Below are positions 1 to 11,500 of a DNA stretch of 64,000 nucleotides, one piece after another. The position numbers and the translations under genes are program-made. The first letter of the stretch is position 1. Every line of letters begins with the position of its first letter. This stretch comes from Vespula vulgaris (taxonomy: Eukaryota > Arthropoda > Insecta > Hymenoptera > Vespidae): contig NC_066598.1 in the NCBI RefSeq assembly GCF_905475345.1, positions 5,164,001-5,228,000 of the forward strand. The letters run 5' to 3'. The notes beneath the pieces were generated by a model, which worked only from the letters and a program-made list of their open reading frames with translations, was not told the DNA's origin and searched no databases.

Positions 1-765
1 AACATTGACAAATAAACTGCATTTGAATATTTAAAAAAATTGAGTACACATTGAAACTCGATCTGTGAGTACCACACTTACTTACCGAAACGAACAAATT
101 GAATCGAGTTTTTGCAGCATTTTCTTCATTTGGCCAATTAAACAAAGAACCGTTTTTGGATGAACTGAAGACAGGTATGAAAAATGAATCTTGTACGACA
201 ATGTTCAACGTAAACGAACTTGGAAAATTACAAATGAACGTGCAAAACCCATAGCAAAACTCAATTTGCATCCTGCGGAAATGATGCTTTCTGTTTGGTA
301 GAATCACCAAGGAATAATTTATTTTGAACTACTGCTCACTGTTCAAACGATTAATTCTGTTAAATATTATCAACAATTAGAAAATTAAAAAATAGCGATT
401 TAAGAAAAGCGTCCAATTTTGGTTCATAAAAGTTAAGGGAGTTATCTTTCACCAGGATAACGCAAAACAGCATACTACAAAACAGACCTTGAAAGAAATT
501 GAAATGGGATGTCTTATTTCATCCACCGTATTCTATAGATATTGCACCATTAGATTATCACCTATTTCGGTCATTACAAAATAATCTCAATGGGAAGAAA
601 TTGGCATCTTTGAAAATCGTCAAAAGCCACATCTCTGCTTTCTTTAACGCTAAACCAAGTCTGGTTTTACTATCGAGGCATCAAAATGCTACCAGAATGT
701 TGGGAAAAGATTGTAGAAAGCAACGGTGACTATATAATTGATTAATAAAAACATTTCGCGCATCA
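1..765 (+). mobile_element. mariner transposase remnant, 5' side cut by the window edge
   Basis: Translation in shifting frames gives the C-terminal two thirds of a mariner (DD34D) transposase. Around 240-340 there is an AKPIAKLNLHPAEMM-like stretch followed by WWNHQGIIYFELL. Around 450-485 is the second catalytic block, FHQDNAKQHTTKQTL. The third is near 505-570, with HPPYSIDIAPLDYHLF and its aspartate in SxDIAP. The end resembles the usual mariner tail (a glycine-lysine-lysine block, then a region read as LGKDCRKQR where the family has a W-rich stretch). At least three frameshifts and several stops show that it is dead. The N-terminal helix-turn-helix region and left terminal repeat lie outside the window or are lost. 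Family assignment is confident; the exact lineage is not. Confidence 0.8.
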
Positions 766-1245
766 AATTACTGTTAGAGTATTTATGCGTAATCGAATAT
801 TTACACTCATCCAATACAACTAACATTAATTTATTCTCCCTTTATTTCGTATTATGTTCCTTGTTGAATTTTGTAAATATCATTCTTACCATTTTCTAAT
901 GATTTTTTTCTCTTACCAAATTACATCAAACTGGTTTATTTATAGTATAATTCTTTCGGTTGGCACTAAAAAGGTTAGGACCGTTGCAATATGGACGTGC
1001 TCATATTTAACTTTTATATCCTGTTTATGTAAACTCATAGTTCTCTCCTTTTTGTATTGTTCACAAATTAATTTCAAAGCATTACATACTATCAATTTAA
1101 AACTCCAACAGATTATCGATCCAGCACGTTTGATTATCATTCCACCTACAGTTTTATCTTAGTTTCTTTTTGCTTTGTACGCATTGCTTATCGAAAATCT
1201 GTAGTGATCCGTAGTGTGCTTTTGTTGAATTAAATAAATAGAAAA
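766..1245. other. AT-rich spacer, possibly Copia 5' leader
   Basis: No supported gene. Short open frames here match nothing I recognise. Because a Copia-like gag begins at 1,246, part of this stretch may be its LTR or leader, but I could not define a repeat pair. Confidence 0.3.
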
Positions 1246-1918
1246 ATGGCAGATAAAAAAACACAACATTATAAAATTTGACGGTACGAATTTCGTTTTA
1301 TAGAAATATAGTGTGTCTTACTTGTACCACAAGATTTAATGGATTTCGTTAATGAAACTGACAATGCAGCCAAAAAAAGACAAGTGCATTAATAAAATGG
1401 AAAAAATGGAAAAGATGTCAATCTAAAACGCCTCAGCTAATTCTCCTCAGCTCTATAAAAACAGCATTGCGTGTCAATTTAATAAATTTTTCAATACCAA
1501 AAGAAATCTGGAGAAAATTGAATATACTGCATGGTGACACTATTAAAGATATAACAAGTAGTTGGCGAGATTTTTATAAGCTTTTGTAAATTTAATATCA
1601 ATACTAGTTGATTTGTAACAATTCTAATTGAGAAATTCGAAACTATTTGCAAAAGGCTAGATAATGCAGATAAAACAAATCTTCCGAGAGTGTGGTAATG
1701 CTGAGGTTGCTAGTCTACCATCAAAATTCTTTACATTTAGAATGACCTGGAGAAGTAAAACCAAGACTAAACGGAAAAAAGAAAGTTTAATAACTATAAT
1801 AATTTGAGAAGATAAATGCCTCATATCAACCGAAAAAAGAGAAACATCATTAGTTCTAAGGGCAAAGAATTTGAACTTATAATTAAAAAATACAAATAAA
1901 AGAAATATAATAGAAACT
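1246..1918 (+). mobile_element. Copia-like gag remnant
   Basis: It starts at ATG 1,246 with MADKKTQ, followed after a frameshift by a block that reads like the FDGTNF start of Copia Gag. Around 1,340-1,370 comes QDLMDFVNETDNAAKK, then KEIWEKLNILHGDTI-like sequence near 1,500-1,550. Near 1,740-1,900 there is a decayed acidic/basic stretch ending in a KGKEFEL motif. This order fits the Gag (UBN2-type) domain of insect Copia elements. Many stops and frameshifts are present. The similarity runs into integrase sequence at 1,920 without the zinc knuckle or protease, so an internal deletion is inferred. Confidence 0.6.
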
Positions 1919-1919
1919 T

Positions 1920-2170
1920 GGCCACAAATTGGAAGATATAGTCATTTAGGAAATTTAGAAGTAAATGTAAAGAATATGATTAATACACAGAAAAACTAAT
2001 AACAAAATATAGACATTACAGTCTAAAAACGGAAATAAATATATGTCAAGAGAATTGCAAGATTTCTTATAAATCAAAAAGAATTATTCAAAAGATATTA
2101 ACGGAATGATTGAGCAAAGCGAGAGATGCGAACTCTTATTGAGACTGTAAAATTATGAGAAATTAATAAG
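1920..2170 (+). mobile_element. Copia integrase fragment (copy 1)
   Basis: The end of a Copia integrase core is readable only with frameshifts. There is an FRKFRSKCKEYD stretch, then a decayed RSDNG region, a Q-DFL motif, and a degenerate form of the QxNGxAER block near 2,100-2,140. The nucleotide sequence is closely similar to 33,942-34,190, where the motifs are clearer. The left edge of similarity is sharp at about 1,920. Confidence 0.6.
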
Positions 2171-2179
2171 AACTAATGT

Positions 2180-3085
2180 TTCAGTATCAATCAAAATCCC
2201 ACTACACTTTTACAGAATGTTATTGGATAAAATTCCTTGGGTATATCATATATTTACGGATCGGTATTACAGAAGTTATATCTTCACTCTAGAAAATGAA
2301 ATGCCATTTAACCAGGACGATCCTTACAAATTAGAAGCAGTTACTAATTGCAATAAAAAAAACTAAAATTCCACAAGGAATCTACTGTAGCATATTCAAA
2401 GGCAATATTTTAGTTCTGGCACGAAAAGAAAAAAAACAAAAGAATCATCACACATTTGACTACTTGGGATTTTACGAGATGATGTTGAACTTAGCATCAA
2501 AAAACCAAATGTCATAAACTATATAAAATATATAGGCAGTGTTGATTGAGTGGGTCAATATACCTTCACATATTATTTTTTAAGAAAGTTTTTAAAATAG
2601 TTGTACAAACTATTTTTGGGATTTAGAAGTATGTTCAATTAATTCTTACATTCTTTATAAATTGGAGAAAATATAGGAACGAACGATTCATTTGCTATAT
2701 ATAAAAATTTTGGTTGGTCAATTAAGAGGAGACTTTCGCCAGACTCGTGATCAAGATTGTATTTCGACCCTAAGTTTCAATGAAATTCGCTTAAATGGAA
2801 AGTTGCATGTTATTCTAATAAGTGTTAAGAAAGATTGCAAAATTTGCTCTAAATGAAATATTCTCGGTAAAAGGCATGAAACAATGTATTACTGTGATAC
2901 ATGCCCTAACAAACCAAAGATACATATTGGCGATTACTTTATAAAATATCACACAAAGGATAAATACAGAGCAAAATGTAAATAATAATTAACAAATTTT
3001 GTTTTTAAAAATTTAAAAATTGTAAAACGTTAAAATATATCATTTTTATAAATTTATTTGTATATAAAATCATGTTAAATTAATT
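2180..3085 (+). mobile_element. piggyBac-like transposase remnant nested in Copia (copy 1)
   Basis: Recognisable piggyBac pieces occur in order: FTDRYY near 2,250; KIPQGIYCSIFKGNILVL near 2,365-2,420; the IKYIGSVDWVDQY block (family: GGVDxxDQ) near 2,525-2,560; and the cysteine-rich C-terminal finger, with CKICS near 2,835 and YYCDTCPNKP near 2,885-2,920. Several stops break the frame. It sits between Copia integrase and Copia reverse transcriptase, both in the same orientation, so it looks like an insertion into the Copia element. The N-terminal half of the transposase is not visible. Confidence 0.75.
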
Positions 3086-3099
3086 GTAAGAAACTTACT

Positions 3100-3550
3100 T
3101 AATATTCACGAAATCGTCTCGAGTTTTTGATATCTCTAGCAAAAAAATCATCGAGTGGTATAAACTTATATTGTGAAAAACATAAAGGAATTAATTTTTA
3201 TACAACACACTAATTGTTAGATATGAGTCTATTAGAATATTCTTAGCTATTGCAGCAAGAGATGATTTGGAATTAGCTTAATTTAACATTAAAACTATAT
3301 TTTTTCATAGTGAGATGAAAGAGAGAATATTTATAAAACAGTCACAAGGATTTGTTCATAAGTTCAGAAACAGATCTGTAAGTTGAGAAAAATTTTATAT
3401 CATCTTAAACAATGTTGAAACTCGAAATTTAGTAATTTTTTAAAGTACTTTGACTTTTATCAAATAGGGAGTGACAACTGCGTCTTTGTGGATGAAATAT
3501 TATCTAAATCGAAAGAAGTAATAAGTTCATATGGTATTCAGTCTTTGTTG
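3100..3550 (+). mobile_element. Copia reverse-transcriptase fragment (copy 1)
   Basis: Similar at nucleotide level to 35,170-35,790. It includes a degenerate FDIKTAFFHSEMKERIF block near 3,280-3,340 (Copia: FDVKTAFLxGxLxExIY) and QSQGFVHK after it. It is shorter than the second copy through two internal deletions. It ends abruptly at about 3,545, where a Jockey-like 3' end in the opposite orientation begins. Confidence 0.7.
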
Positions 3551-3564
3551 TAGTTCAATATTCG

Positions 3565-4284
3565 ATATATATCGTGTAACTTATAATAATAATTACATCT
3601 AAGTTTTTTTACAGTTTTCTGTCTATATATAAATGTATAGTATATAATGTAGGAATTTTACCATGTTTAGTCCACTTCATTAATAGATCAATTTGTCCTT
3701 TGTTTTAAAAGGCCGATTATGTCTTCTAGTTTTTGTCAAGTCCTTGATAAGGATATTGTGTCTAAGTTATGATTTATAAAAAGATGTAACTAATTGTTTA
3801 ACATAATCAATAAAGTAGAGCCAATTTTGAGTGTATTCTTTTCTAATATCAGTCCGAGATATTTGTTCTGATATTTCTGTAGGATTTTGAAGTGTGTAGA
3901 TGCAGTGCTGCACCATACTAGTACCACATAGATAAGTATTAACCTAATAATTCTTTTATATAATGAGATTTTATTTCAGATTAATAATTTTAAGTTTTCT
4001 GCCATTAAAGGATATATTTTATTTTGTACTAGATATGCTTTTTTAATAGTTTTTTTTTTTTTTTTATTGTTTTTTAATGTGTGTTCTATAAGTAAGTTTA
4101 GGATCAAGATGCACTCCTAAATATTTTACAGATTCGTTGGACTCTGTGTTATGTCTATAGATCTTAATAAGTTAGAATATTCCGCGTTATGAAAGTTTTT
4201 TTTTGAAAATGAGGACTTCAGTCTTTGTTACATTAAGTTTAATTTTCCAACGGTCATAATATGTTCGTAATAAGTCAGTATGTA
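3565..4284 (-). mobile_element. Jockey-like non-LTR retrotransposon, 3' part of RT and C-terminus
   Basis: On the minus strand the sequence encodes the thumb and C-terminal region of a non-LTR reverse transcriptase: DLLRTYYDRWKIKLNVTKTE near 4,270-4,215, SVKYLGVHLDPKLTYRTHIK near 4,130-4,075, then LMAENLKLLI, an LTYGxPVW-like block and LQKYQNKYLGLILE. There are stops and frameshifts. The frame continues across the Tc1 element at 4,285-5,893 into the FADD region at 5,894-5,992, so this is one segment of an interrupted element. Confidence 0.7.
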
Positions 4285-5893
4285 CAGTAGCGTTCAAAAG
4301 TCTTGACAAATAGTTTTTCATTCATAATATCAATTATGTTAATGCATATATTAACCATCATAATCTATAATTTGCATATAGTAATATATATTTATAACAA
4401 AAATATATCATATTGAATCTAAATGAGTATTACATAAACAAAAATTTATTTCGTCACAGTTCATAAGTTTTTTGAGATTACTATGTTTAACGATTTTGTT
4501 GTAATTTAAAAAAAATAGATATAATTTTTCTATAAGAGTGAGTTGGATATCCCTTTGCCGATAATACAACCTCACATTTTTTGGGCAGGAATTCGATAAG
4601 TTTCACTATTCGATCCTGTGAAATATTTATCTATCCGCTTTGCAAAACTTTGAAAAGATTATCCTGATTCGGGTAATTCTGTGTTATAATATGTCTATCC
4701 AACTTCTCTCACAAGTACTCTATAAGATTTAAGTCTGGACTTTGACTAGACTACTGCGAAATATTAATCTTCCTCTTTGCAAAATATTTTTCTATTAGCT
4801 TATATCTATGTTTTGAATCATTATCCTGTTGGAATATTCAGTTCTGTAGCATATTTTTTCAAGCATAAGGTATCATTTGTTTTTTTTAGAATGTCTCGAT
4901 AAATAAAGCGATGCATTGTATCTTTTTACGGAATAAAGGATATATATACACGGAATAAATACACGGAATAAAGGATCGATGCCCTTAGCAAAAAATATCC
5001 CTTCGTAACTGACGTGTCTCCCACCATGTTTTACAGTAGGTACCTGGTACCGTGGATTACATCTTTCATTTTTAAGATGACGAACATACTGTATACCATC
5101 AGAAGATACCAAATTGAATTTACTTTTGTCGCTCCATAACACTAGACCACTCTTTGATCGCCCAGTATGATGGACTTTGCAAAATCAATCCTAGTCTTCC
5201 TATTTTTTACATTGATGAAAGATTTTTTGCTAGGACAGCGACCTAATAGCCCATAATCCTTAAGACGACGTTTTGTAGTAAAAAGGTGAATATTAACTCC
5301 ATAATTTTGCTGTTCTTCTCAAATAATTTGACATGCAAACTTGCGGGGATCAGCGATTGAGTTCCTTTTAATAATTGTCAATACTTATCATTGTTTTACG
5401 GGCTTTTTCTTAACGGGGTTTACGATTAACATTGCTCTTAACTTTTTGTCAATAATTTCAAACATTGAATTCCAAACGCTAGAGATATACCAAAACAGTA
5501 GGCAACTTTTGATTGACTATGTCCTTCTTTTACTATCTTTCATTTACAGCACGTATCATAACCTCTTTAACATCCATTGAATATTCTTTTCGATGTTTTA
5601 TGGCCATGTTGTTATATTAAAAGAAATTTAATATTAGCATATGTGTATACAACAATAATAATTATTTATCGACAAGAGTCAAGCATATCATATGACTTTT
5701 AAGTTATCGACAAGATTTTAATTTTGAAGACAAATGTTCTTCAATATCAATCCGATAATATTTTTGAGTTGTAACGAAGAAAATGAAGATCAGTGAATAA
5801 TTGAACCGAAAAGCAGAGAATAACAGCAGTGTTTACAAAGAGAACAATAAAAGTTTACAAAGTAACATGTCAAAAGATTTTTGAGCACTACTA
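4285..5893 (-). mobile_element. Tc1-like element with terminal inverted repeats
   Basis: The left end begins CAGTAGCGTTCAAAAGTCTT at 4,285. The right end is a diverged inverted copy at about 5,869-5,893, and TA dinucleotides flank both ends. The length is about 1.6 kb. The minus strand starts with MAIKHRKEYSMDVKEV at 5,607. Between 5,142 and 4,950 it carries the Tc1 block LWSDKSKFNLVSSDG, then YVRHLKNER, YQVPTVKHGG and SYEGIF, where active copies have MVWGxFS. Stops and frameshifts make it inactive. It interrupts the Jockey-like RT between the FADD motif and the thumb domain. Confidence 0.8.
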
Positions 5894-5992
5894 TATCTGT
5901 ATTTATATCAGTAATTGTTGCATGAAAAGAATCAACATAAATGGCAGTATCATTAGCAAAGTTTTAGGAAAAGTAGATATATAATTGATATA
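5894..5992 (-). mobile_element. Jockey-like RT fragment carrying the FADD region
   Basis: A 99-bp remnant between two Tc1-like elements. Read on the minus strand with one frameshift, it gives a degenerate STFAxDTAIYVDSFHATITD stretch, the catalytic FADD box region of a non-LTR reverse transcriptase. It joins the 8,355-9,165 segment upstream to the 3,565-4,284 segment downstream, so all three belong to one element. Confidence 0.6.
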
Positions 5993-5994
5993 TA

Positions 5995-8352
5995 CAGTGG
6001 CGAGTATATAAATAAGGAAATATTTACTTTCAAATTAAACTACTAATATAATTATACATTGTTTACATTTTTATCAGTACTATATATCGTTAGAAAGTGT
6101 ATTTTTTAGATATTAAATAACTATAATTGTTAACTAATTTTACCATTATTTTAAACATAAAATTAAATACATATAATGTGGAACAATAATTAGCGAGCAA
6201 CTAAACAAAAAAACATTATAAAATTAATATTTCTCGGTTTTAACTGACACAAAATAATGATTTTCGTAATATAACTAAAATTATTTAGTACTTTGTAAGT
6301 CCATTCCTTTTTCTGATCACTTCCGCATATATGCGAGACATGAATTCATCAGACATATACAACAATCAACAGGTATCTTACTTCATACTGATTTGAGAAC
6401 ATCATATAATTGGTTAATATTGGATGGTTTCTTTTATTTAGCTACAGTTTTTACGTTGTTCTAAAAAAATCTCGATTGGATTTAAATTAGAAGATTAACC
6501 AAGCTATGTCATAACATTAACATGGTAATCACTTAGAAACTGCTTTGCCTTACGAAATGTATGTTTAAGATCGTTGTTTCCTCTAAAAATCTAGTCTTCT
6601 GGCAAATTATTCGTAACAAAAGGAACTAAATGATAAAGGATCTAAGACATCAACATAAACATGATTCATAATCCTTTCTAGTCGACATATTGGACCAGGA
6701 CCATTCATAGTCATTCCGACTCAACCATTATGAAATCATCGTTTCTTTTAACAGCTATTAGGCACTTTTCGTTGAATTTTTCACCAATTCTTCGCTAAAC
6801 ATATTTTTCCATTCGAACCGAACCGATTAAGCTTTGATTCATCAGTGAAGATGATTTTAACACATTACTCTGAGTCCAATCAATGTGCTCTTTAATGAAG
6901 CATAACCTTGCTTTTCGATTTTTCAAACTTATAAATGGTTTTCTACGAGTAACACCTCTTAACCCAAACTCATTCAATTGCCTCCGTACAGTGGACACTA
7001 AGTTCTGATGTATGTGCTAAAATTTCAAAATGAATTTTGAATACAGTTTTGAAATCCTTTTCTGAGAACCGATAAATTAAACGATCAATGCGAGGCGTTG
7101 TTTCTCATGATCTAAAGAATCGCACCATGTTAGAATAGTTATCATTGTTATCTATATGCTTCAAAGTTTGGTGACAAGCAGTAATAGAAATATTCAAACG
7201 ATTTGTAATTTCACAAAGTTTCAAATTTTATTTACGCAGTTACAGAATTTGTTGTTGCATATCTGGTGTAACGTGCTTTCCTTGACTCATAATCACAAAG
7301 CAGGAAATAAAAAATAAGCAAATATAGATTAAATATTTCCAGTTTACCGAACTACAGACATTCGCAGTAGAAAAAACTTCTTTTCCTTTTTTTCTTTTAA
7401 ATATTATTTGTTAGCATGTATAACTACAAAGAAGTTTTTACATCTTCGGTATAGAATGATTTTTTGACTGAATGTTTGAGGAATTCGGACACTTTCTAAA
7501 AGTAATATCAATTTACTAAGGCATAGTTGAAAAATAGTCGTCCAATGGATACCTTACTCTAACCTTTCTTTTATTTAGTAGTTTTTGAAAAGAATCGAGT
7601 GTAGCGAGTTTGGATGTTTTTCTAATTTTTCTCAATAACATTTCCAATACTTAACAATCTCAGAGTTGACTGACGGTTCCCCAAGGGGCGTTTAGTATTT
7701 TCTTCATAACGTTGGTTTGTAACCCTCTTGGTTGGATTTTGCGGCTGTATTTCATAATGTTATGTCATATCCCTATATTGGTTTTATCAAGACTTTATGC
7801 AGCAGTGTTTTGTTCTTGATACATAGTCTGGACTTACAATATATGAGGTACCATATTTTATCAAGTATTGTGCGAGCTTTCCTTCTGATCAGATATATGT
7901 GCGGATTCCATGTAAGACTAATCCAAAACCATTTCTACGTACGTAATTATGTTTTTAACCTGAATGAGTTCATTGTTTAGATTAATTGATGTTAGGTCGT
8001 TTTTGTTGCGAGTAAACCGTACGTCCCAACTTTTAGTCGCATCAATTTTAATGCACTTATTAGTTATCCATTAATGACCCAATTGGAAAAGGGCACAAAA
8101 AATTTCGAACAACTGATAGTAATAAAATGTGTTCTTATTTACGTGCTTACTTTAAATGTTCTGTTATACATTGTTTACCATCGTAAAGATCAAACAAAAA
8201 CTAACAAAAGTGTATTCTATATTAAATTGTAGCTTAAAGTGTACACTTTTGAAAAATATTTACTTCATATGTATGTATCATCATTTTCTATACAAAACCA
8301 GATTAAGTATAAATTTACAGAAACATCTTTCTTAATTATATGCTTGCCACTA
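5995..8352 (-). mobile_element. Second Tc1-like element, itself interrupted
   Basis: The left end begins CAGTGGCGAGTATATAAATA at 5,995. A diverged inverted match is at about 8,318-8,352, next to TA. The transposase starts with MSQGKHVTPDMQQQILQL at 7,290 on the minus strand. Between 6,998 and 6,795 it has TVRRQLNEFGLRGV and RRKPFISLKNRKARL, then HIDWTQ and a degenerate SDESKF region. It carries stops and frameshifts. The total of about 2.36 kb is too long for a Tc1, and the excess is explained by the Jockey-like fragment at 7,480-8,090. It lies inside the larger Jockey-like RT. Confidence 0.7.
7480..8090 (-). mobile_element. Jockey-like C-terminal fragment inside the second Tc1
   Basis: Read on the minus strand it shows WITNKCIKIDATKSWDVRFT near 8,070-8,010, LTSINLNNELIQVKN, a decayed KxLTW region, then KKILNAPWGTVSQLRD near 7,710-7,660. 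The LNAPW motif and its surroundings are typical of Jockey-clade C-termini. It differs from the 3,565-4,284 segment, so it is a separate copy. Stops are present. Confidence 0.6.
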
Positions 8353-8354
8353 TA

Positions 8355-9165
8355 TATTAAATAGCTTTAGACCTATCACAGAACCTCGAGAGCATCTGTT
8401 CTTATATTTCTTTGCTTGATTTACTTCCATTAACTATTATTTTAAATATCTATTATTTAAATATAAGTAAATTAATTTCACTGTTGGATCCGGATATTTA
8501 TAGTTAATCATTTTATATATTAATCAGTCAATCCAGAAAAACCTTTTTCAAAAATCCCAAAACCCTTTTCAATGCCCAAAAGTAGAAGTACAGTTTTATC
8601 TCTTTTGTTAAAATTTATGCTAATATTGTTGACTATTCTTATTATTTGTTGGATTGTGTTATGCTTCTCTGTAAAACCAAATTAATGGTTTACAATTATC
8701 TATTGAATTATTTCATGTCTATTGAGTTTTTTTAGAATAACTTTTTCCATTAGTTTACTTATATTTGGAAGTAAACTTATTATATCTGTAACTTCCTGAT
8801 TACAGATATAATAAAGTCAACTTTTTCCCTTTTTTTGCTTTATGTACAGAAATGACTGTTTCCAGTGCTGAGAAAAATGTACAAATTTAATTGAATGATT
8901 GATAATATACATTAGTTGTATAACCGTCTTTTTTGATAACTGTTTAAGAGCAATATATTAAATTCTATCATGTCCAAGTTTTCTGTAAGGATAAAGTCTT
9001 AGTAATCTGTTTTATTTCACTTGGTATTGTAATGTACTTATGCCAGTCATCGAAAGCTGATTAATTTAAGTAGTTTCTAACATGTTCCATTATTATCTCT
9101 TGTTCTTTGGTATTGTCAGTTATTTTTTGGTATCCTAATCTTTGGTTTGTGTAAAGAAGCCACAC
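8355..9165 (-). mobile_element. Jockey-like RT, 5' (fingers/palm) segment
   Basis: On the minus strand, with stops and frameshifts, pieces of an RT palm appear. They include HNPTNNKN near 8,660 (family: HSTxxQxxR), then a degenerate DIEKAFDxVW region near 8,560, MINYKYPDPTVKLIYLYLNN near 8,510-8,450, and RGSVIG near 8,380 (family: GVPQGSVLGP). The continuation of the domain is at 5,894-5,992 and then 3,565-4,284. Confidence 0.6.
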
Positions 9166-9180
9166 TTAACGATACTATTA

Positions 9181-10445
9181 ACTGTTTATCGAGAGACAAA
9201 AACAAGTGGACACGTAGTTAAAATATTATTGTGAGGCAAAGAATATCAGGCGAACATCAGATACAGGTCACGCTTACGTGCAGGGATCCTAAACAATTTA
9301 AACATAAGTAAGTTTCAATACCAATTCAGAATTTATGAAAGTAAGATTATTTGTAAAAGATTGCAGAATATCAAAATCATGAGAAATTTCGTTTCAAATT
9401 TACCATTTAATTATTTCGGACTGCCGTAATAAATTAAGTTATCGTGTGGTAGCGGAGGTATAACATCTAAAAATGTGATAGAAAAAATGTATAAAAAGTA
9501 TCTATTACATAATATATACTGTAGAAAATTTAAGAAGCAGTGGACATAATTGCAGTACTATAATTCACGAAGACCATTGAATCGTTCGCAAATGTCGACA
9601 AGATCCAAGAATTGCTCTGAGAAATATTGCAAAAACATTAGGATTGAACGTTTGAACAAAAACAATAAAATGAAGATTACAGAAAGCTAATTTAAAATAT
9701 TGTAAAGTTAGAAGTAAACCATATATTAATAAAAGTAATATGAAAAAACGTTTAGCTTTCGCAAAGAAATATGTAAATATGCTACTATTATTCTGGAAAA
9801 ATATAATATGAAGCGATGAAAGTAAATTTGAATTGCAGCAATTAAGGGGAAAAAAAAAAGAAATTCTAATCTGGAGAAAAAGAAATGAAACATATAAGAA
9901 AGCGTTTATTACGCTCATGGTTAAATTTGGCAATGGATCATTGATGTTGTGTAGATGCTTCTCGTGGAGTGGAATTGATACGTCAGTTAATATTGAAATC
10001 ATGAATATAGATAAGTACATTACTATATTAAGTATTTAAAAGAAACAGCCATAAAAATGAGTCTTAAGGAAGAATTTGTCTTCAAAACAATGATCCAAAA
10101 CACACTGCCAAGAAAACCAAGAAATTTTTTGAAGATTCTAACATTAAATTGTTCGAATGGATGGCCTAAAGTCCTGCTTTGACTCCTATTGAAAACTTGT
10201 GAAGTTTATTAGATGCAAAAATTTCATTGAATCAATAAAATAAGATGAATTTTTTTAAAGTCTACAAACAACATTTAAAAATATTAATAAAGATTATATT
10301 AAAAATTTAATAAAAAATATTTTAAGATGTTTAACATTAATAATTCAAGCAAAAGGCACCAATAGTAAATATTAATTTTATTTCTTATTTTATTTATTTC
10401 GTACTATATTATGTGTCCACTTATTTTAGTCTCTCGATAAACAGC
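9181..10445 (+). mobile_element. Tc1-like element with clear TIRs and TA target duplication
   Basis: The inner terminal repeats are nearly perfect: CTGTTTATCGAGAGAC starts at 9,182 and its inverted copy ends at 10,444, each followed inward by an AAGTGGACAC match. TA flanks both ends at 9,179-9,180 and 10,446-10,447. The length is 1,265 bp. The + strand encodes a broken transposase: SRRPLNRSQMSTRS near 9,567; MKKRLAFAKKYVN near 9,740; WRKRNETYKKAF near 9,870; VKFGNGSLMLCRCFSWSGID near 9,925-9,980; then YLKETAIKMSLKEEFVF near 10,035-10,080, followed by a frameshifted NDPKHTAKKTKKFFED region. It is frameshifted and inactive. Weaker inverted similarity extends beyond the TA on both sides. Confidence 0.85.
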
Positions 10446-11049
10446 TAAAATTACCATTAAGTATAGCTTCTTTAGACAAAAATGTAAATATGATATTTTA
10501 ATTTTTTACTAAATAAAGCATATACTATAGAGATACATAATAAATAAAAATCAAGTAAATAACAGTTATGTTTATACAATTAAATTTTATCATTATTTAT
10601 TTCTAGTACCTGTCCAGTTATTTTTATCCCTGACTGTATATATTAAACAATATAAAAACAAATGCATTATAATCCTAAGTTAATGAGACAAAGAGAAACT
10701 CTTATTTTATTTCTTGTTATTATTTATAAGCAAAATTGAATTACTACAAAATATATTTTGTGATATCTAATTTTTCATAATTGAAATTAAATGATTTTTA
10801 CAACTGACTAATTATGAAAATAGTGTAAGTCCATTTACAGCCCATAAATATCTATTATTTTAGTTAAATTCGTCTAAAAGAAATTTATATAATCAAATTA
10901 CATATTGACAAATTAGTAGAAACATTGCCAGACTTGTTATAATATAATATAATTAATTTATATTTTTGTCTAATATGTTAACCTTTAATATGCACCACTT
11001 TCAAAATATACTATTCAAAATATATATATATAGTAAAAGTTGGTATAAG
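10446..11049. other. AT-rich DNA with one Tc1-type end
   Basis: No gene. Near 10,608-10,636 the sequence CCTGTCCAGTTATTTTTATC, then CCTGACTG and TATATA, looks like the right end of a further Tc1-like element whose left end I could not place. The rest is plain AT-rich sequence. Confidence 0.35.
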
Positions 11050-11500
11050 TTAATATAAGTTAATTAAATCTCTTAATATTTTAATTGCTTTTTTTTTTTT
11101 TTTTAAATACGTGATTTCCTTTACCGTCAATTTGACAAATGTCCGTAGAAATAGGTATACAAAAAATGTTCGTAAACCTAGTGTTAAAATGAATCTGAAT
11201 AGTATTATTTTGCATTTGACAATGTTAATTTTCAATTTCTAGTTTATAAAATAATTATCGATTTTTTCAAGTAATGTTTGTAATGTGTTTTTGTTTATTA
11301 TTTTACGGTCAGCTGTGTATATTTATATCTTTTTGGTAGAATTCTTAGTATTGCATTTTATATTTCATCGAAACTAGTTGACTTTTTATTACTTGTTCCT
11401 TCAAATATGTCTTGTAACGTGTATTATGTTATAAAAAAGTCATTGATTATTTTATTTGTTAGGCTGTATGGTAAGTTTTTATTGGAGAAAAAATATTTAG
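11050..11500 (-). mobile_element. Possible non-LTR RT fragment
   Basis: An open stretch on the minus strand from 11,235 reads MKINIVKCKIILFR. It resembles the K-N-x-x-K-T/S-x-x-x-x-F region that follows the FADD box in non-LTR reverse transcriptases. Sequence upstream to about 11,500 contains short leucine-rich pieces consistent with the preceding palm. No catalytic motif is visible, so the call is weak. Confidence 0.3.
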
